A stretch of 60,359 nucleotides of DNA from Pleomorphochaeta sp. Its GTDB lineage: Bacteria > Spirochaetota > Spirochaetia > Sphaerochaetales > Sphaerochaetaceae. The notes beneath the pieces were generated by a model. It was given only the letters and a program-made list of their open reading frames with translations, did no database searches and had not been told where the DNA came from. Below, in pieces: positions 1 through 7,992 of the stretch (the first letter of the stretch is position 1; each line of letters starts with the position of its first letter). A program made the position numbers and the translations under genes. Location: the NCBI GenBank assembly GCA_028532815.1, contig JAQQAS010000047.1:74841-135199 (forward strand), given 5' to 3'.

Positions 1-14
1 TTTGTTCCTTATAT

Positions 15-57
15 AAAAAACAATCAGGCAAATTATTAAATAATTCACCTGAGTGTT
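15..57 (-). terminator. Rho-independent terminator of the 72-1403 gene
   Basis: Read on the minus strand, an imperfect stem (AACA-TCAGG pairing with CCTGA-TGTT, one mismatch, with further A/T pairs inside) is followed by a run of six T. It lies just after the stop codon of the solute-binding protein gene. Confidence 0.7.
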
Positions 58-71
58 GATTATTAGTTTAT

Positions 72-1403
72 TTAGAAGTTTGCATTGTATTCTTTGATTT
101 TTGCATTAGTTAGAACTATTGCTTCATTCATTGCAGTTTCAACGTCTTCTCCATTAATAATTTTAACTAAAGCTTCTTCAATATATGTTCTATGATCATA
201 TACTGTTCCACCTAGAGCACCAGCTGTAGCTTTGTTTGGAATTGTATCTAACAATTGATTAAAAGCAACTGTTTGTAGAGAGTCAGAACCAAACCAGCCT
301 TCGCTATCTAATTTTTCTACTGAAGATTTTCTTACAGGGTAGTAACCTGATAATTTATGCCATGATACCATGTTATCTGTGTTTGTCATGTATAAGATAA
401 AGTCTCTAGCACCTTCCATTTCTTCTTGAGTGTGACCTTTTGTTAACCAAATTGAACCACCACCAATTACAGTACCGTTTCTCTTTGTTCCACTAGCAAT
501 TGGAAGCATTCCTACATTTAAATCAAATTTACCTTTAGCACCTTCACTGATTACATTAATATCACCTGTTGAAGTCATATGGTACATAGCTTTTTCATTT
601 GTGAAGATGTTGTCAGATCCACCCCAGTCTTCTACTTTACCAGTCCAAGCTAATAGTCCTTTATCTGATAAATCTTTGTAGAACTGAGCTACTCTTAATC
701 CAGCTTCTCCACCTAAAAGAGCTTCTGTAGCTCTGCTATCACGACCATTACCGTTGTTATACATATAGCCACCTTGTTCTGCTACTAATTCTTCGAAGAA
801 CCAAGCGTGTATTCCATCAGTATATTTTGCATCAGTAATTCCTGCAGCTTGAGCTTTTTCTAAAGATTCAATTACATCACTAAATGTATTTGGAGTCCAA
901 TCTCTATCATATCCTGCTTGAACTAACATATCTGTATTGATATATAAAACTGGAGAAGAACTGTTAAAAGGAATTGAGTTTACTTTGCCGTTGATTGTGT
1001 AGTAATTTAAAACAGGTTCAATATAATCAGATGTATCAAAAGCTCCTATTTCACTTATTGGTTTAAAGATCCCTGAATCATAGGCAACTTGAGATCCAGC
1101 TTCTGCAATATGAACTAAAGTTGGAGCAGATCCTTGTCTATAAGCTAAAAGAGAAGCTTGAAGGGTGTCTCTGTAACTGCCTTTATTTTCTTGTGTTACA
1201 TGATACTTATCTTGCATGTTATTAAATTCTTGAACTCTGTCTTCAATCCATTGTCCTCTTGCATCTCCGAAAATGTGCCAAAATGTTATTTCAATTGGTG
1301 TATTTTCTTGAACTGTGGATTTAGTAGTCTCACTAGAACCTTGAGCAAATATTGCCGTAAAGCTTAAAGAAAGCATTAATAATGCTATAACAATCTTTTT
1401 CAT
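72..1403 (-). CDS. Extracellular sugar-binding protein of an ABC importer
   Basis: A 443-residue family 1 extracellular solute-binding protein, expected to capture a sugar or oligosaccharide in the periplasm for an ABC importer. Residues 1-20 form a signal peptide ending in FA, and the mature protein starts QGSSE. There is no lipobox cysteine. The N-terminal stretch ITFWHIFGD is typical of the MalE/UgpB-like fold, and the length is normal for the family. A good Shine-Dalgarno (ATAGGAG) precedes the ATG. No permease genes are adjacent: the next gene upstream is unrelated and the gene has its own terminator. It therefore either works with permeases encoded elsewhere or lies at the end of an operon reaching beyond the window. 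Substrate unknown. Confidence 0.85.
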   Translation of the reverse strand: MKKIVIALLMLSLSFTAIFAQGSSETTKSTVQENTPIEITFWHIFGDARGQWIEDRVQEFNNMQDKYHVTQENKGSYRDTLQASLLAYRQGSAPTLVHIAEAGSQVAYDSGIFKPISEIGAFDTSDYIEPVLNYYTINGKVNSIPFNSSSPVLYINTDMLVQAGYDRDWTPNTFSDVIESLEKAQAAGITDAKYTDGIHAWFFEELVAEQGGYMYNNGNGRDSRATEALLGGEAGLRVAQFYKDLSDKGLLAWTGKVEDWGGSDNIFTNEKAMYHMTSTGDINVISEGAKGKFDLNVGMLPIASGTKRNGTVIGGGSIWLTKGHTQEEMEGARDFILYMTNTDNMVSWHKLSGYYPVRKSSVEKLDSEGWFGSDSLQTVAFNQLLDTIPNKATAGALGGTVYDHRTYIEEALVKIINGEDVETAMNEAIVLTNAKIKEYNANF

Positions 1404-1741
1404 ATTATAAATCTCCTATAATTTAAGTTATATTTGATTTATAAATTACTCTTGTTTACTTATTATTATGATTAAGTTAGGAAAGTATTAATTGCTTTAA
1501 AATTGGTTAGTGAAAATATTATAAATGTTTATTTGTTAATAATATGATGTTAATTATTGTTAAAGTTTAATTAAAATTTGCTATTTTAAAAAAGAAATCT
1601 TTAACTTCAATGCGTTTCTTAATCAATTATAAATATAGTAGGGTATTTATATTAATAATTTAACACATCAAAATTAAAGATATTGTTATTTTTAAATTAA
1701 ATTTTTAATGATTTGTATTTTCTCTTATTTTGTTTTTAAAA
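1404..1741. other. Non-coding stretch between sugar-binding protein and GNAT genes
   Basis: About 340 very AT-rich bases between two minus-strand genes. It must carry the promoter of the solute-binding protein gene and the 3' end of the aminomutase operon. I see the Shine-Dalgarno next to 1404 and several AT-rich -10-like hexamers, but no convincing -35/-10 pair, no strong terminator and no small ORF. Confidence 0.5.
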
Positions 1742-2224
1742 CTAAATCTTTTTTGAATAGATTAATTTATCATCATTAAAATCATAATAATCCTTAATCA
1801 AGGCTTCTTTTTTATAACCATTTTTTTCATAAAACAATCTAGTAGGTTCATAAAGGGAGGTAGAAGATGTTTCTATATAGATATTTTTACCTCTTTTACT
1901 CCTAATTAAACTTTCTGTTTTTTTTAAAAGTTGAGTGCCATAACCTTCTCTTTCAAATATTGGATCAACTGCTATCCAATAGAGATCGTAACTGCTACTT
2001 GTTCCTTGTATAAATCCGTAACAAGAATAACCTATAAGGGTATTATCTTTTTCAATAAATACAAATTCATAGCTACTTTCAAGAATATCTTCTAATTTTT
2101 CTTGTAGAAGTGAAATTGCTAACTCTATCTCACTTTCGCTAAAAAATTCTGTATCACACAGTATGTTATTTACACTAATTAAATCAGAATATGTGGGTTC
2201 ATATCTGAAACTGTAATCACTCAT
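1742..2224 (-). CDS. GNAT-family N-acetyltransferase
   Basis: A 160-residue protein with the GNAT fold. The acetyl-CoA-binding motif A is visible at about residues 91-101 (REGYGTQLLKK, matching R/Q-x-x-G-x-G), and a Y-rich C-terminal motif follows (FYEKNGY, about 131-137). It probably acetylates a small amine. It is the last gene of a four-gene operon and overlaps the upstream ATP-grasp gene by 8 bases, so translation is probably coupled. Known beta-lysine acetyltransferases (AblB) are also GNAT proteins encoded beside a lysine 2,3-aminomutase, but they are considerably longer, so this is not a standard AblB. The family assignment is sure. That the substrate is the product of this operon is inference. 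Confidence 0.85.
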   Translation of the reverse strand: MSDYSFRYEPTYSDLISVNNILCDTEFFSESEIELAISLLQEKLEDILESSYEFVFIEKDNTLIGYSCYGFIQGTSSSYDLYWIAVDPIFEREGYGTQLLKKTESLIRSKRGKNIYIETSSTSLYEPTRLFYEKNGYKKEALIKDYYDFNDDKLIYSKKI

Positions 2225-3185
2225 CTCTTTCCTCTTTTATTATATATTTTATTAAATTATCGAAGTTAATACCTCTTTGATTAGCTGCAGCAACAAATCC
2301 GCTATCAATATTTATGCAAGGATTCATATTAATCTCTAAGACATAAGGAATATCATTTTTATCAACACGGAAATCTACTCTTAAATATCCTTTGGAACCT
2401 AATTTTTTAAAACATTTTTTGCTAATATCTTCCAGTTTTTTTACAAGGGTTGAGCTTTCAGGTGTTAAATCAAAACTTCTTTTTGTATGTTGATATTCAA
2501 AGGATGCTTCATCCCATTTTGATTTATAATTTAATATCTTAGGTTTATTATCTGAAAAATCAATAAAATCCATTCTTGCAATCGGGAGAGTAGTTGGCTT
2601 TGAATTAATATTTAATACTGATACACTAAATTCCTTCCCATCAATGAACTCTTCAACAAACATATCTTTATCGTTATTGATAAAAGTGGATATGTCCTTT
2701 TGTGTTTCAAATTTAGTAACTGAATTATCATCAATACCACAAGATGCTTCCTCACATCTTTTTTTAACAATTACAGTTCTATTGATTAAACTAGGATCTA
2801 TAGATTTTATATCTGTATGATAGTATTTAGGTGTTTTAATTTTAAGTTTATTTAATAATAGCTTTGTATATACTTTATCTCCTGTTAAAAAGAGTGCCTT
2901 ACTATTTCCACCTGTATATTTTATTTTATACTTTTCAAAAAGAAGTGGGGCTAGATGAAGTGTATCACTTCCTTCTAGAGTTTCTACAAGATTGAAAATT
3001 AAATCAGGGTTTATTTTTTTTATAATATTTAGATTCTCTTCTAAATTAAGTGAAAATGTTTTAGTTAAAACATTGTGCCCTAATTTAATTAGAGCTATAT
3101 TAACATTTTCAGCTTCTTCTAATGTATCTCTCTCATCCTTTGTAGGATTTGAAGATAGTTTGTCAACAAAGATTAAGATTTTCAT
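2217..3185 (-). CDS. ATP-grasp ligase, D-Ala-D-Ala ligase-like (second of pair)
   Basis: A 322-residue ATP-grasp enzyme related to D-alanine-D-alanine ligase. Such enzymes activate a carboxylate as an acyl-phosphate and join it to an amine. Visible signatures are an N-terminal Rossmann-like start (MKILIFVDKL), the nucleotide-grasping segment around 139-152 (VIVKKRCEEASCGID), VEEFIDGKEFSVSV at 177-190, YLRVDFRVD at 267-275 and the metal-binding ELEINMNP-type motif (LEINMNPCI) at 283-291. The usual glycine-rich loop is replaced by CEEASCG, so its nucleotide or substrate handling may differ from true Ddl. It overlaps the first ATP-grasp gene by 4 bases. A housekeeping Ddl role is unlikely given the duplicate and the aminomutase neighbour. 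Confidence 0.85.
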   Translation of the reverse strand: MKILIFVDKLSSNPTKDERDTLEEAENVNIALIKLGHNVLTKTFSLNLEENLNIIKKINPDLIFNLVETLEGSDTLHLAPLLFEKYKIKYTGGNSKALFLTGDKVYTKLLLNKLKIKTPKYYHTDIKSIDPSLINRTVIVKKRCEEASCGIDDNSVTKFETQKDISTFINNDKDMFVEEFIDGKEFSVSVLNINSKPTTLPIARMDFIDFSDNKPKILNYKSKWDEASFEYQHTKRSFDLTPESSTLVKKLEDISKKCFKKLGSKGYLRVDFRVDKNDIPYVLEINMNPCINIDSGFVAAANQRGINFDNLIKYIIKEERDE

Positions 3186-4192
3186 ACAATCCTTTTGTTA
3201 TTGATAAATCTATTTGAAAGACGCAAAGTAGCTTCATCCATAATTGATTCAATTAAATTTTGGTAACTTATATTGTTGAGTGAACAAAGAATTGGTAGAT
3301 CTGAATCTATTGGATGCAAGCCAGCTAGGGGGTTAACTTCAAGAAAATAAACATTACCTTTATCATCCATTTTTAAATCTACTCTTCCTCCATCCCTACA
3401 ACCTAAGGCTATCCAAGAAGATAGAGCAACTTCTTCAACATTTTTTCTTATTTTTTCATCAACTAATCTATATTTAACATAGTTTAAATATTCACTTTTA
3501 CTTTTATAAGAATATATTCCATCATCACATTTTTTATCTATTAATATTTCCATAGAACCTATTGCTTTAGAAGAAATGCCTTCTCCAATAATACCTACAG
3601 TAAATTCTCTTCCAGATAAAAAGGTTTCAACAAGAATTGGTTGGTTATATAAATTTAATTGTCTTTCTACTTCTCTTTGTAATTGTTTGTAATTATTAAC
3701 TATTGATTTATTGCTAATACCAATTCCTGTTCCTCCATAAAGAGGTTTAACAAAAAGAGGATAGTTTAGATTTACATTTTCTATGTCTTCTTCAGTATTT
3801 ATAACTGTAAATTTAGGTGTTAAAACTCCTTTAGATTTAACTATAGTTTTTGCAATAGATTTATTTAATGTTATTGTTAAAACCAAAGCTGAGGAGAATA
3901 CACAATCAATTGAATAAGCTTCTAAGAGACTTGGTACTTGAGCTTCTCTTGAGGGGCCATTTAATCCCTCGCAAATATTAAATACTAAATCTACTTTTTT
4001 ACCTGAGTTTAAGAATTTAACTAGGTTGAAAATATTTCCAATTCTTATTGTTTGATATCCATAGTTTTGTAAGGCTTCATCGATAGCATTGATTGTTTCA
4101 ATGCTATCAAGTTCTGCAACAGTTTCACTATCATATCCTTTTTTTATATAATCATCTTTTAGATCATATGTTAGGCCAATTATTTTTTTCAT
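3182..4192 (-). CDS. ATP-grasp ligase, D-Ala-D-Ala ligase-like (first of pair)
   Basis: A 336-residue ATP-grasp ligase of the D-Ala-D-Ala ligase superfamily. Landmarks are VFNICEGLNGPSREAQVP at 70-87 (the Ddl N-terminal domain, where true Ddl has HG-x-x-GEDG), the glycine loop KPLYGGTGIGIS at 149-160, ETFLSGREFTVG at 189-200, GGRVDLKMD at about 268-276 and the metal/ATP motif FLEVNPLAGLHP at 283-294. It is closer to canonical Ddl than its partner. Its ATG overlaps the last base of the aminomutase stop codon, so the two are translationally coupled. It probably forms an amide bond to an amino acid made or modified by the operon. The substrate cannot be read from the sequence. Confidence 0.87.
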   Translation of the reverse strand: MKKIIGLTYDLKDDYIKKGYDSETVAELDSIETINAIDEALQNYGYQTIRIGNIFNLVKFLNSGKKVDLVFNICEGLNGPSREAQVPSLLEAYSIDCVFSSALVLTITLNKSIAKTIVKSKGVLTPKFTVINTEEDIENVNLNYPLFVKPLYGGTGIGISNKSIVNNYKQLQREVERQLNLYNQPILVETFLSGREFTVGIIGEGISSKAIGSMEILIDKKCDDGIYSYKSKSEYLNYVKYRLVDEKIRKNVEEVALSSWIALGCRDGGRVDLKMDDKGNVYFLEVNPLAGLHPIDSDLPILCSLNNISYQNLIESIMDEATLRLSNRFINNKRIV

Positions 4193-5436
4193 TAAAATTT
4201 TTCCTTAATATCAGGATATGAATATTCTTTTCCTTGGAAGTTGTATAAATAAAGATTGTCTTTATCTCTTCCCTTGTAGTAGTTTGGCAAAATTGGTATT
4301 TTACCTCCACCTCTTGGTGCATCAATTACATATTGAGGTACAGCATAGCCACTGGTAAATCCTCTTAAACTATGTATAATATCTTGTCCTTTAGAAACCG
4401 TTGTTCTAAAGTGTTTAGATCCAATAATTGGATCACATTGAAATAAATAATAAGGTTTAATTCTGACTTTTAATAATTTGTGCATGAGATTTCCCATAAT
4501 TGTTGAATCATCATTTACACCTTTAAGCAATACTGTTTGAGATCCCATTACAACACCGCTATCTGCTATAGCATTTATAGCTCTGCTTGATTCAACTGTT
4601 ATCTCATCAGGGTGTGTGCAGTGAACACTTAGATATAGAGGTTTATGAGATCTGAAAATTCTAAGTAAATTAGGTGTTATTCTTTGAGGTAGTACCATTG
4701 GCACTTTAGTCCCAATTCTAACCATTTCTATGTGTTCTATACTAAATAAACTATCTAATAAAAATTCAATATCGTCATCACTTAAGGTTAGGGGATCTCC
4801 TCCTGAGATAATTACATCTCTGACTTCTTGATGGTTTTTAATATAATCAATTCCTGTTTGCCAATGTTGTTTTAATGATTGAGTATGGCCATCTACCATA
4901 TGTGATCTTGTACAGTATCTACAATAACAAGAACAAAATGCTGTTGTTAAAAACAATACTCTATCAGGATATCTGTGGACAATGCTTTCTACAGGAGATG
5001 TGTGCTCTTCCCAAAGTGGGTCTTCACTTTCTCCTTTGCTTACTATTAACTCGTTTGTTGTTGGAATCATAGTTTTTCTTAAAGCAGAATTTTGATCTTC
5101 TAAATCAATTAAGCTTAAATAATATGGTGTTATAGCAAAAGGGCAGTGTGTGCCTTGTTTTTCCATAGCTTTTTTTTCTTCGACTTTTAAATCTAGGAAT
5201 TTAGAAATTTCTTCATAAGTGGAAATTCTATTAGCTATTTGCCATTTCCAATCGTTCCATTTTTCATCACTTACCGTTTGATAAAAATGTTCTCGAAAGA
5301 ATTTTGTTTTATCTCCTTCAAGATTGTTTTGAAGGGATAGTGCGGGATACTCAGAATCTAAATCATTTAATTTTTTTTCTTGTTCTGAATTGTGGGGGCT
5401 AGATGTGCCCTGAAGAGTATTTATGCTACATTCCAT
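4192..5436 (-). CDS. kamA: Lysine 2,3-aminomutase family radical SAM enzyme
   Basis: A 414-residue radical SAM/PLP aminomutase; members convert L-alpha-lysine to L-beta-lysine. The [4Fe-4S] cluster cysteines are C168-x3-C172-x2-C175 (CSCYCRYC), followed by SGGDPL at 211-216, and the PLP lysine is K379 in RGGGK. By spacing to that lysine, D335 (QCDP) and D372 (IDAP) correspond to the two aspartates that bind the substrate epsilon-amino group in the Clostridium enzyme (D293, D330). Glutamate-specific relatives lack them, so lysine is the likely substrate. The N-terminus is about 40 residues longer than the Clostridium protein. It is the first gene of the operon, with an AGAAGG ribosome-binding site 9 bases before the ATG. 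Symbol by family, not by proven orthology. Confidence 0.88.
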   Translation of the reverse strand: MECSINTLQGTSSPHNSEQEKKLNDLDSEYPALSLQNNLEGDKTKFFREHFYQTVSDEKWNDWKWQIANRISTYEEISKFLDLKVEEKKAMEKQGTHCPFAITPYYLSLIDLEDQNSALRKTMIPTTNELIVSKGESEDPLWEEHTSPVESIVHRYPDRVLFLTTAFCSCYCRYCTRSHMVDGHTQSLKQHWQTGIDYIKNHQEVRDVIISGGDPLTLSDDDIEFLLDSLFSIEHIEMVRIGTKVPMVLPQRITPNLLRIFRSHKPLYLSVHCTHPDEITVESSRAINAIADSGVVMGSQTVLLKGVNDDSTIMGNLMHKLLKVRIKPYYLFQCDPIIGSKHFRTTVSKGQDIIHSLRGFTSGYAVPQYVIDAPRGGGKIPILPNYYKGRDKDNLYLYNFQGKEYSYPDIKEKF

Positions 5437-5458
5437 AACATTTAACCTTCTTTGAAGT

Positions 5459-5518
5459 AAGAGCCTTTATAGGTAGGAGGCACTCACAACAAGTGCTTAA
5501 GCTACCTCAACTCTAGAT
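5459..5518 (-). promoter_or_regulatory. Structured 5' leader of the kamA operon
   Basis: On the minus strand, between the predicted transcription start (about 5518) and the kamA Shine-Dalgarno, the leader folds into three nested helices. They are AGAG/CTCT (5511-5514 with 5460-5463), AGGTAG/CTACCT (5502-5507 with 5471-5476) and GCACT/AGTGC (5492-5496 with 5480-5484) around a TGTTGTG loop. No T-run follows, so it is not a terminator. It does not match the conserved cores of the lysine riboswitch or a T-box as I know them. A regulatory RNA, a protein-binding leader or a stability hairpin are all possible. Confidence 0.5.
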
Positions 5519-5524
5519 GCTTGC

Positions 5525-5553
5525 AATATAGTCTTGAAATTGAAAAAAAGCAA
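5525..5553 (-). promoter_or_regulatory. Promoter of the kamA operon
   Basis: On the minus strand, TTGCTT (5553-5548) and TATATT (5530-5525) are separated by exactly 17 bases, a good sigma-70-type promoter. The predicted start is about seven bases downstream, so the transcript begins immediately at the structured leader, about 80 bases ahead of the kamA ATG. Confidence 0.65.
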
Positions 5554-5689
5554 TGTTTTTTTTTATCCATTTTGATGAATTTTTTCACTTTTTTTTTAAT
5601 GTTATTTTTTATTATTTTTTAAGGATTTTTTTAAGAAATAATAGGAAGTTTTTTCTTTATTTTTAACTTAGAATTTAAAGAAGTTAACT

Positions 5690-6589
5690 TTATAAAAACA
5701 TCATTGCAACGCCTATAACAGATATAATTGTTCCACCTATTTCTAATAATTTCACATGTTTTTTAATAAAAATTAGTTCATAGATTAATATAAATATTGG
5801 ACTTATTTGAACTAGAGCTGTTACTAGTCCAACAGGAGCATAATTAAAAGATGTTAGTAAGAGAGACATCCCAATTACAGGCCCACTTATTGTTGCAATT
5901 AAAAGTAGTGAAAAGTGTTTTTTATCCTTAAAAGAAGTAAAATCTTTTTTAAACTCTTTTCTAAAAAATAGGGCAAATATTGCAGCAGCTATTAATCCAC
6001 CAATCATTCTTATTGCATTTGTACTAATTGGTCCAAGATCTGTTAGGGCAGTTTTTGCTAAGATATTTGATGAAGCTTGGAAAATTGCTGCAAGAAGTGC
6101 AAAGATTGCACCTTTTGTTTTATTTTTCTTCTTAATTACATCAATTTCTTTTTCTTGATTTAGTATTAAAATAATAATTCCTGAAAGTGTTATTAATATC
6201 GAAAACATTTGTATTATTGTTAATATTTCTCTAAAGAAAAAATATGATAATACACTATTAAATATTGGATTTAGTGTCATAATGACCATAGCTTCTCTAG
6301 GTCCGATATTTGTAAAAGCCCAAAACGAAAATGAATCACAGAAAAAATATCCTAGAACACCCGATATTAATAATATTATCCAATTTGATAAGCTAGCCTG
6401 AAAAAGGAAATTCCCTTCTCCAATTAAGGCCATTAATACTATAACTGGAACAGCTATCCAAAGTCTTACATGGACTGTAGCTCTAGTTGAAACTTCTTTT
6501 CCAAGGTAAGAATAAATTATTGAATTTTCTGCGTATGTAAGCGCTGCAATAATTGCAAGTATTTGACCGATAAGTAGGGGTGGAAGCAT
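5690..6589 (-). CDS. EamA-family (drug/metabolite superfamily) transporter
   Basis: A 299-residue membrane protein with ten predicted transmembrane segments arranged as two EamA repeats (about 1-140 and 155-299). This is the standard layout and length of drug/metabolite transporter exporters. The first repeat contains the characteristic AIIAALTYAENS and GPREAMVIMTLNP segments; the second begins GAIFALLAAIFQASSN. Members export amino acids, nucleosides or other metabolites across the inner membrane. An AAGGA site precedes the ATG. It lies directly upstream of the aminomutase operon in the same orientation, but the kamA promoter separates them. A role in exporting that operon's product is possible but unproven. 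Confidence 0.85.
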   Translation of the reverse strand: MLPPLLIGQILAIIAALTYAENSIIYSYLGKEVSTRATVHVRLWIAVPVIVLMALIGEGNFLFQASLSNWIILLISGVLGYFFCDSFSFWAFTNIGPREAMVIMTLNPIFNSVLSYFFFREILTIIQMFSILITLSGIIILILNQEKEIDVIKKKNKTKGAIFALLAAIFQASSNILAKTALTDLGPISTNAIRMIGGLIAAAIFALFFRKEFKKDFTSFKDKKHFSLLLIATISGPVIGMSLLLTSFNYAPVGLVTALVQISPIFILIYELIFIKKHVKLLEIGGTIISVIGVAMMFL

Positions 6590-6684
6590 TTAAAAAATCC
6601 TTATTATTAACATCATTTATTTCTCTTAGCTTAAACTTTTAAAAATATGATTTCAATAACTTAAGTGTTAACTTTATTTGAGTT

Positions 6685-7449
6685 TTATTTTTTTTGAGCA
6701 ACTATGAGAAATCTATGTTCATTAGCACAAATATATCCTGTTGTATTAATAAGTTTTTCTATTTTTTTTAATTCTTTAATATTTTTCTTTACTGAAAAAT
6801 TTGGGAATTCCCATTCAATTATCTTTGCAAAATATATAAAAGCTTCAGTATCAAAAAATTTAATTGGATTAAATTCTTCTTTTGCTAGTAAAATTCTAAA
6901 TTCATTTTTTTTGAGTTCTTTACTTATAGTATTTAAGTTGTTATCCAAATAAGGAGGAACATAATTTGGATTTATTAATTTTGAAAAAGAATAATCGTTT
7001 AATCCGCCCACTTGTTGGGTAATAAAAATTCCATTGGGTTTTAGTATTCTTTTAACCTCTTTAATAGAGAATGCTTCATGCCGGTTAATGATAGTGTCAA
7101 ATTTTTGATCAGGATAGGGAATAGTTGTATCCTCTTCAATAAATTTAACACATATTCCTAAGGGATTTAATTTATTTATACATAATTCATAATTTGGCAC
7201 ATATCCTTCTGTTATGTAAGTTTTATCATATGGATGATCTAATGTTAGTAGAAATTCCCCACCCCCAGTTCCCATATCTAATAATTCCATTTCAGATGTT
7301 AAATAATGTTCAATTATTTTTTTGTAATCCCAAGAAGTGGGGATAGTTTCCATCCTTCCTTTTAGATAAGAAAAATCCCAACCTATAATAGGTTTTTGTT
7401 CTTCTTTCAGCCAATTTAAAATTTTAATGTCCATTTTTTCTTTGTTCAT
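6685..7449 (-). CDS. Class I SAM-dependent methyltransferase
   Basis: A 254-residue cytosolic methyltransferase. Motif I (LLDMGTGGGEFLLTL) lies at about residues 57-71, a following acidic/strand region matches the Rossmann core, and INRHEAFSIKEVKRILKPNGIFI matches the post-II/III region typical of the Methyltransf_11/25 type. I prefer the ATG at 7449; an in-frame TTG two codons upstream is possible, and neither has a strong Shine-Dalgarno. The substrate is not evident: the protein resembles stand-alone small-molecule methyltransferases more than rRNA enzymes. The gene lies between a tRNA terminator and the EamA gene, probably as its own unit. Confidence 0.8.
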   Translation of the reverse strand: MNKEKMDIKILNWLKEEQKPIIGWDFSYLKGRMETIPTSWDYKKIIEHYLTSEMELLDMGTGGGEFLLTLDHPYDKTYITEGYVPNYELCINKLNPLGICVKFIEEDTTIPYPDQKFDTIINRHEAFSIKEVKRILKPNGIFITQQVGGLNDYSFSKLINPNYVPPYLDNNLNTISKELKKNEFRILLAKEEFNPIKFFDTEAFIYFAKIIEWEFPNFSVKKNIKELKKIEKLINTTGYICANEHRFLIVAQKK

Positions 7450-7510
7450 AATCAATCTTTAATTTATTTATATTTTGATATTGTTGTTTAATAGTATGAT
7501 TTATAGGTAT

Positions 7511-7540
7511 AAAAAAAGCAACTCTTAAAGAGTTGCTTTA
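7511..7540 (-). terminator. Terminator of the tRNA Arg-Lys-Leu-Gly operon
   Basis: A perfect 10-bp stem (7516-7525 with 7529-7538, three-base loop) is followed on the minus strand by a T-run. It is placed two bases after the tRNA-Gly 3' end. Confidence 0.9.
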
Positions 7541-7541
7541 G

Positions 7542-7613
7542 AGCGAAAGACGGGACTTGAACCCGCGACATCCACCTTGGCAAGGTGGAGCTCTACCACT
7601 GAGCTACTTTCGC
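7542..7613 (-). tRNA. tRNA-Gly (GCC)
   Basis: A 72-nt cloverleaf. The acceptor GCGAAAG pairs with CTTTCGC, the anticodon loop is TTGCCAA (anticodon GCC), and the T-arm contains GTTCAAG. Discriminator is U and no CCA is encoded. It is the last gene of the four-tRNA operon. The sequence is identical to the tRNA-Gly at 50387-50458. Confidence 0.97.
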
Positions 7614-7647
7614 AAATAATTATATAATTGCACTAGGCAATTTGTAG

Positions 7648-7729
7648 TGCGAGAGGGGGGACTTGAACCCCCACACCTTACGGCACTAGAACCTAAATCT
7701 AGCGTGTCTGCCAATTTCACCACTCTCGC
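7648..7729 (-). tRNA. tRNA-Leu (TAG)
   Basis: An 82-nt class II tRNA with a long variable arm. The acceptor GCGAGAG pairs with CTCTCGC, the anticodon stem CTAGA pairs with TCTAG, and the loop TTTAGGT gives anticodon TAG (reads CUN). Discriminator is A; no encoded CCA. Confidence 0.96.
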
Positions 7730-7743
7730 ATATATCAATTTCT

Positions 7744-7816
7744 TGAGCCGCAAAGGGTTCGAACCTTTGACCCACAGATTAAGAGTCTGTTGCTCTACCA
7801 GCTGAGCTAGCGGCCC
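7744..7816 (-). tRNA. tRNA-Lys (CTT)
   Basis: A 73-nt cloverleaf. The acceptor GGGCCGC pairs with GCGGCTC (one G-U), the anticodon stem ACAGA pairs with TCTGT, and the loop CTCTTAA gives anticodon CTT (reads AAG). Discriminator is A; no encoded CCA. Confidence 0.96.
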
Positions 7817-7833
7817 ATACATACATCAAGTAT

Positions 7834-7907
7834 TGCGCTCGGAAGGATTCGAACCTTCGACCTGCGGATTCGAAGTCCGACGCTCTATCCAGCTGAGCTA
7901 CGAACGC
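7834..7907 (-). tRNA. tRNA-Arg (TCG)
   Basis: A 74-nt cloverleaf. The acceptor GCGTTCG pairs with CGAGCGC (one U-G) and the loop CTTCGAA gives anticodon TCG. The outermost anticodon-stem pair (27-43) is a T/C mismatch, leaving four good pairs. It is the first gene of the operon. Discriminator is A; no encoded CCA. Confidence 0.95.
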
Positions 7908-7964
7908 CAGAATATCAACTTTCTTAATCGTTGCAAATCAATTCTAACTTAACGACAAGAGTGA

Positions 7965-7992
7965 AACTATCACATTTTAGGATAAGTGTCAA
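7965..7992 (-). promoter_or_regulatory. Probable promoter of the four-tRNA operon
   Basis: A consensus -35 TTGACA (7992-7987, minus strand) faces the tRNA-Arg gene. The -10 is weak: TGTGATAGTTT lies at the right distance, with ATAGTT or TAGTTT at 16-17 bases. The tRNA 5' end is about 60 bases downstream. Confidence 0.5.

Noticed and set aside
5459-5518. Lysine riboswitch or T-box leader ahead of kamA
   Set aside because: The gene context suggests it, but the element is about 60 nt and I find neither the conserved lysine-riboswitch core nor a T-box sequence. It is kept only as an unassigned structured leader.
7604-7822. Open reading frame of 72 codons on the minus strand
   Set aside because: It lies across the tRNA-Leu and tRNA-Lys genes and their neighbours; the cloverleafs explain the sequence.
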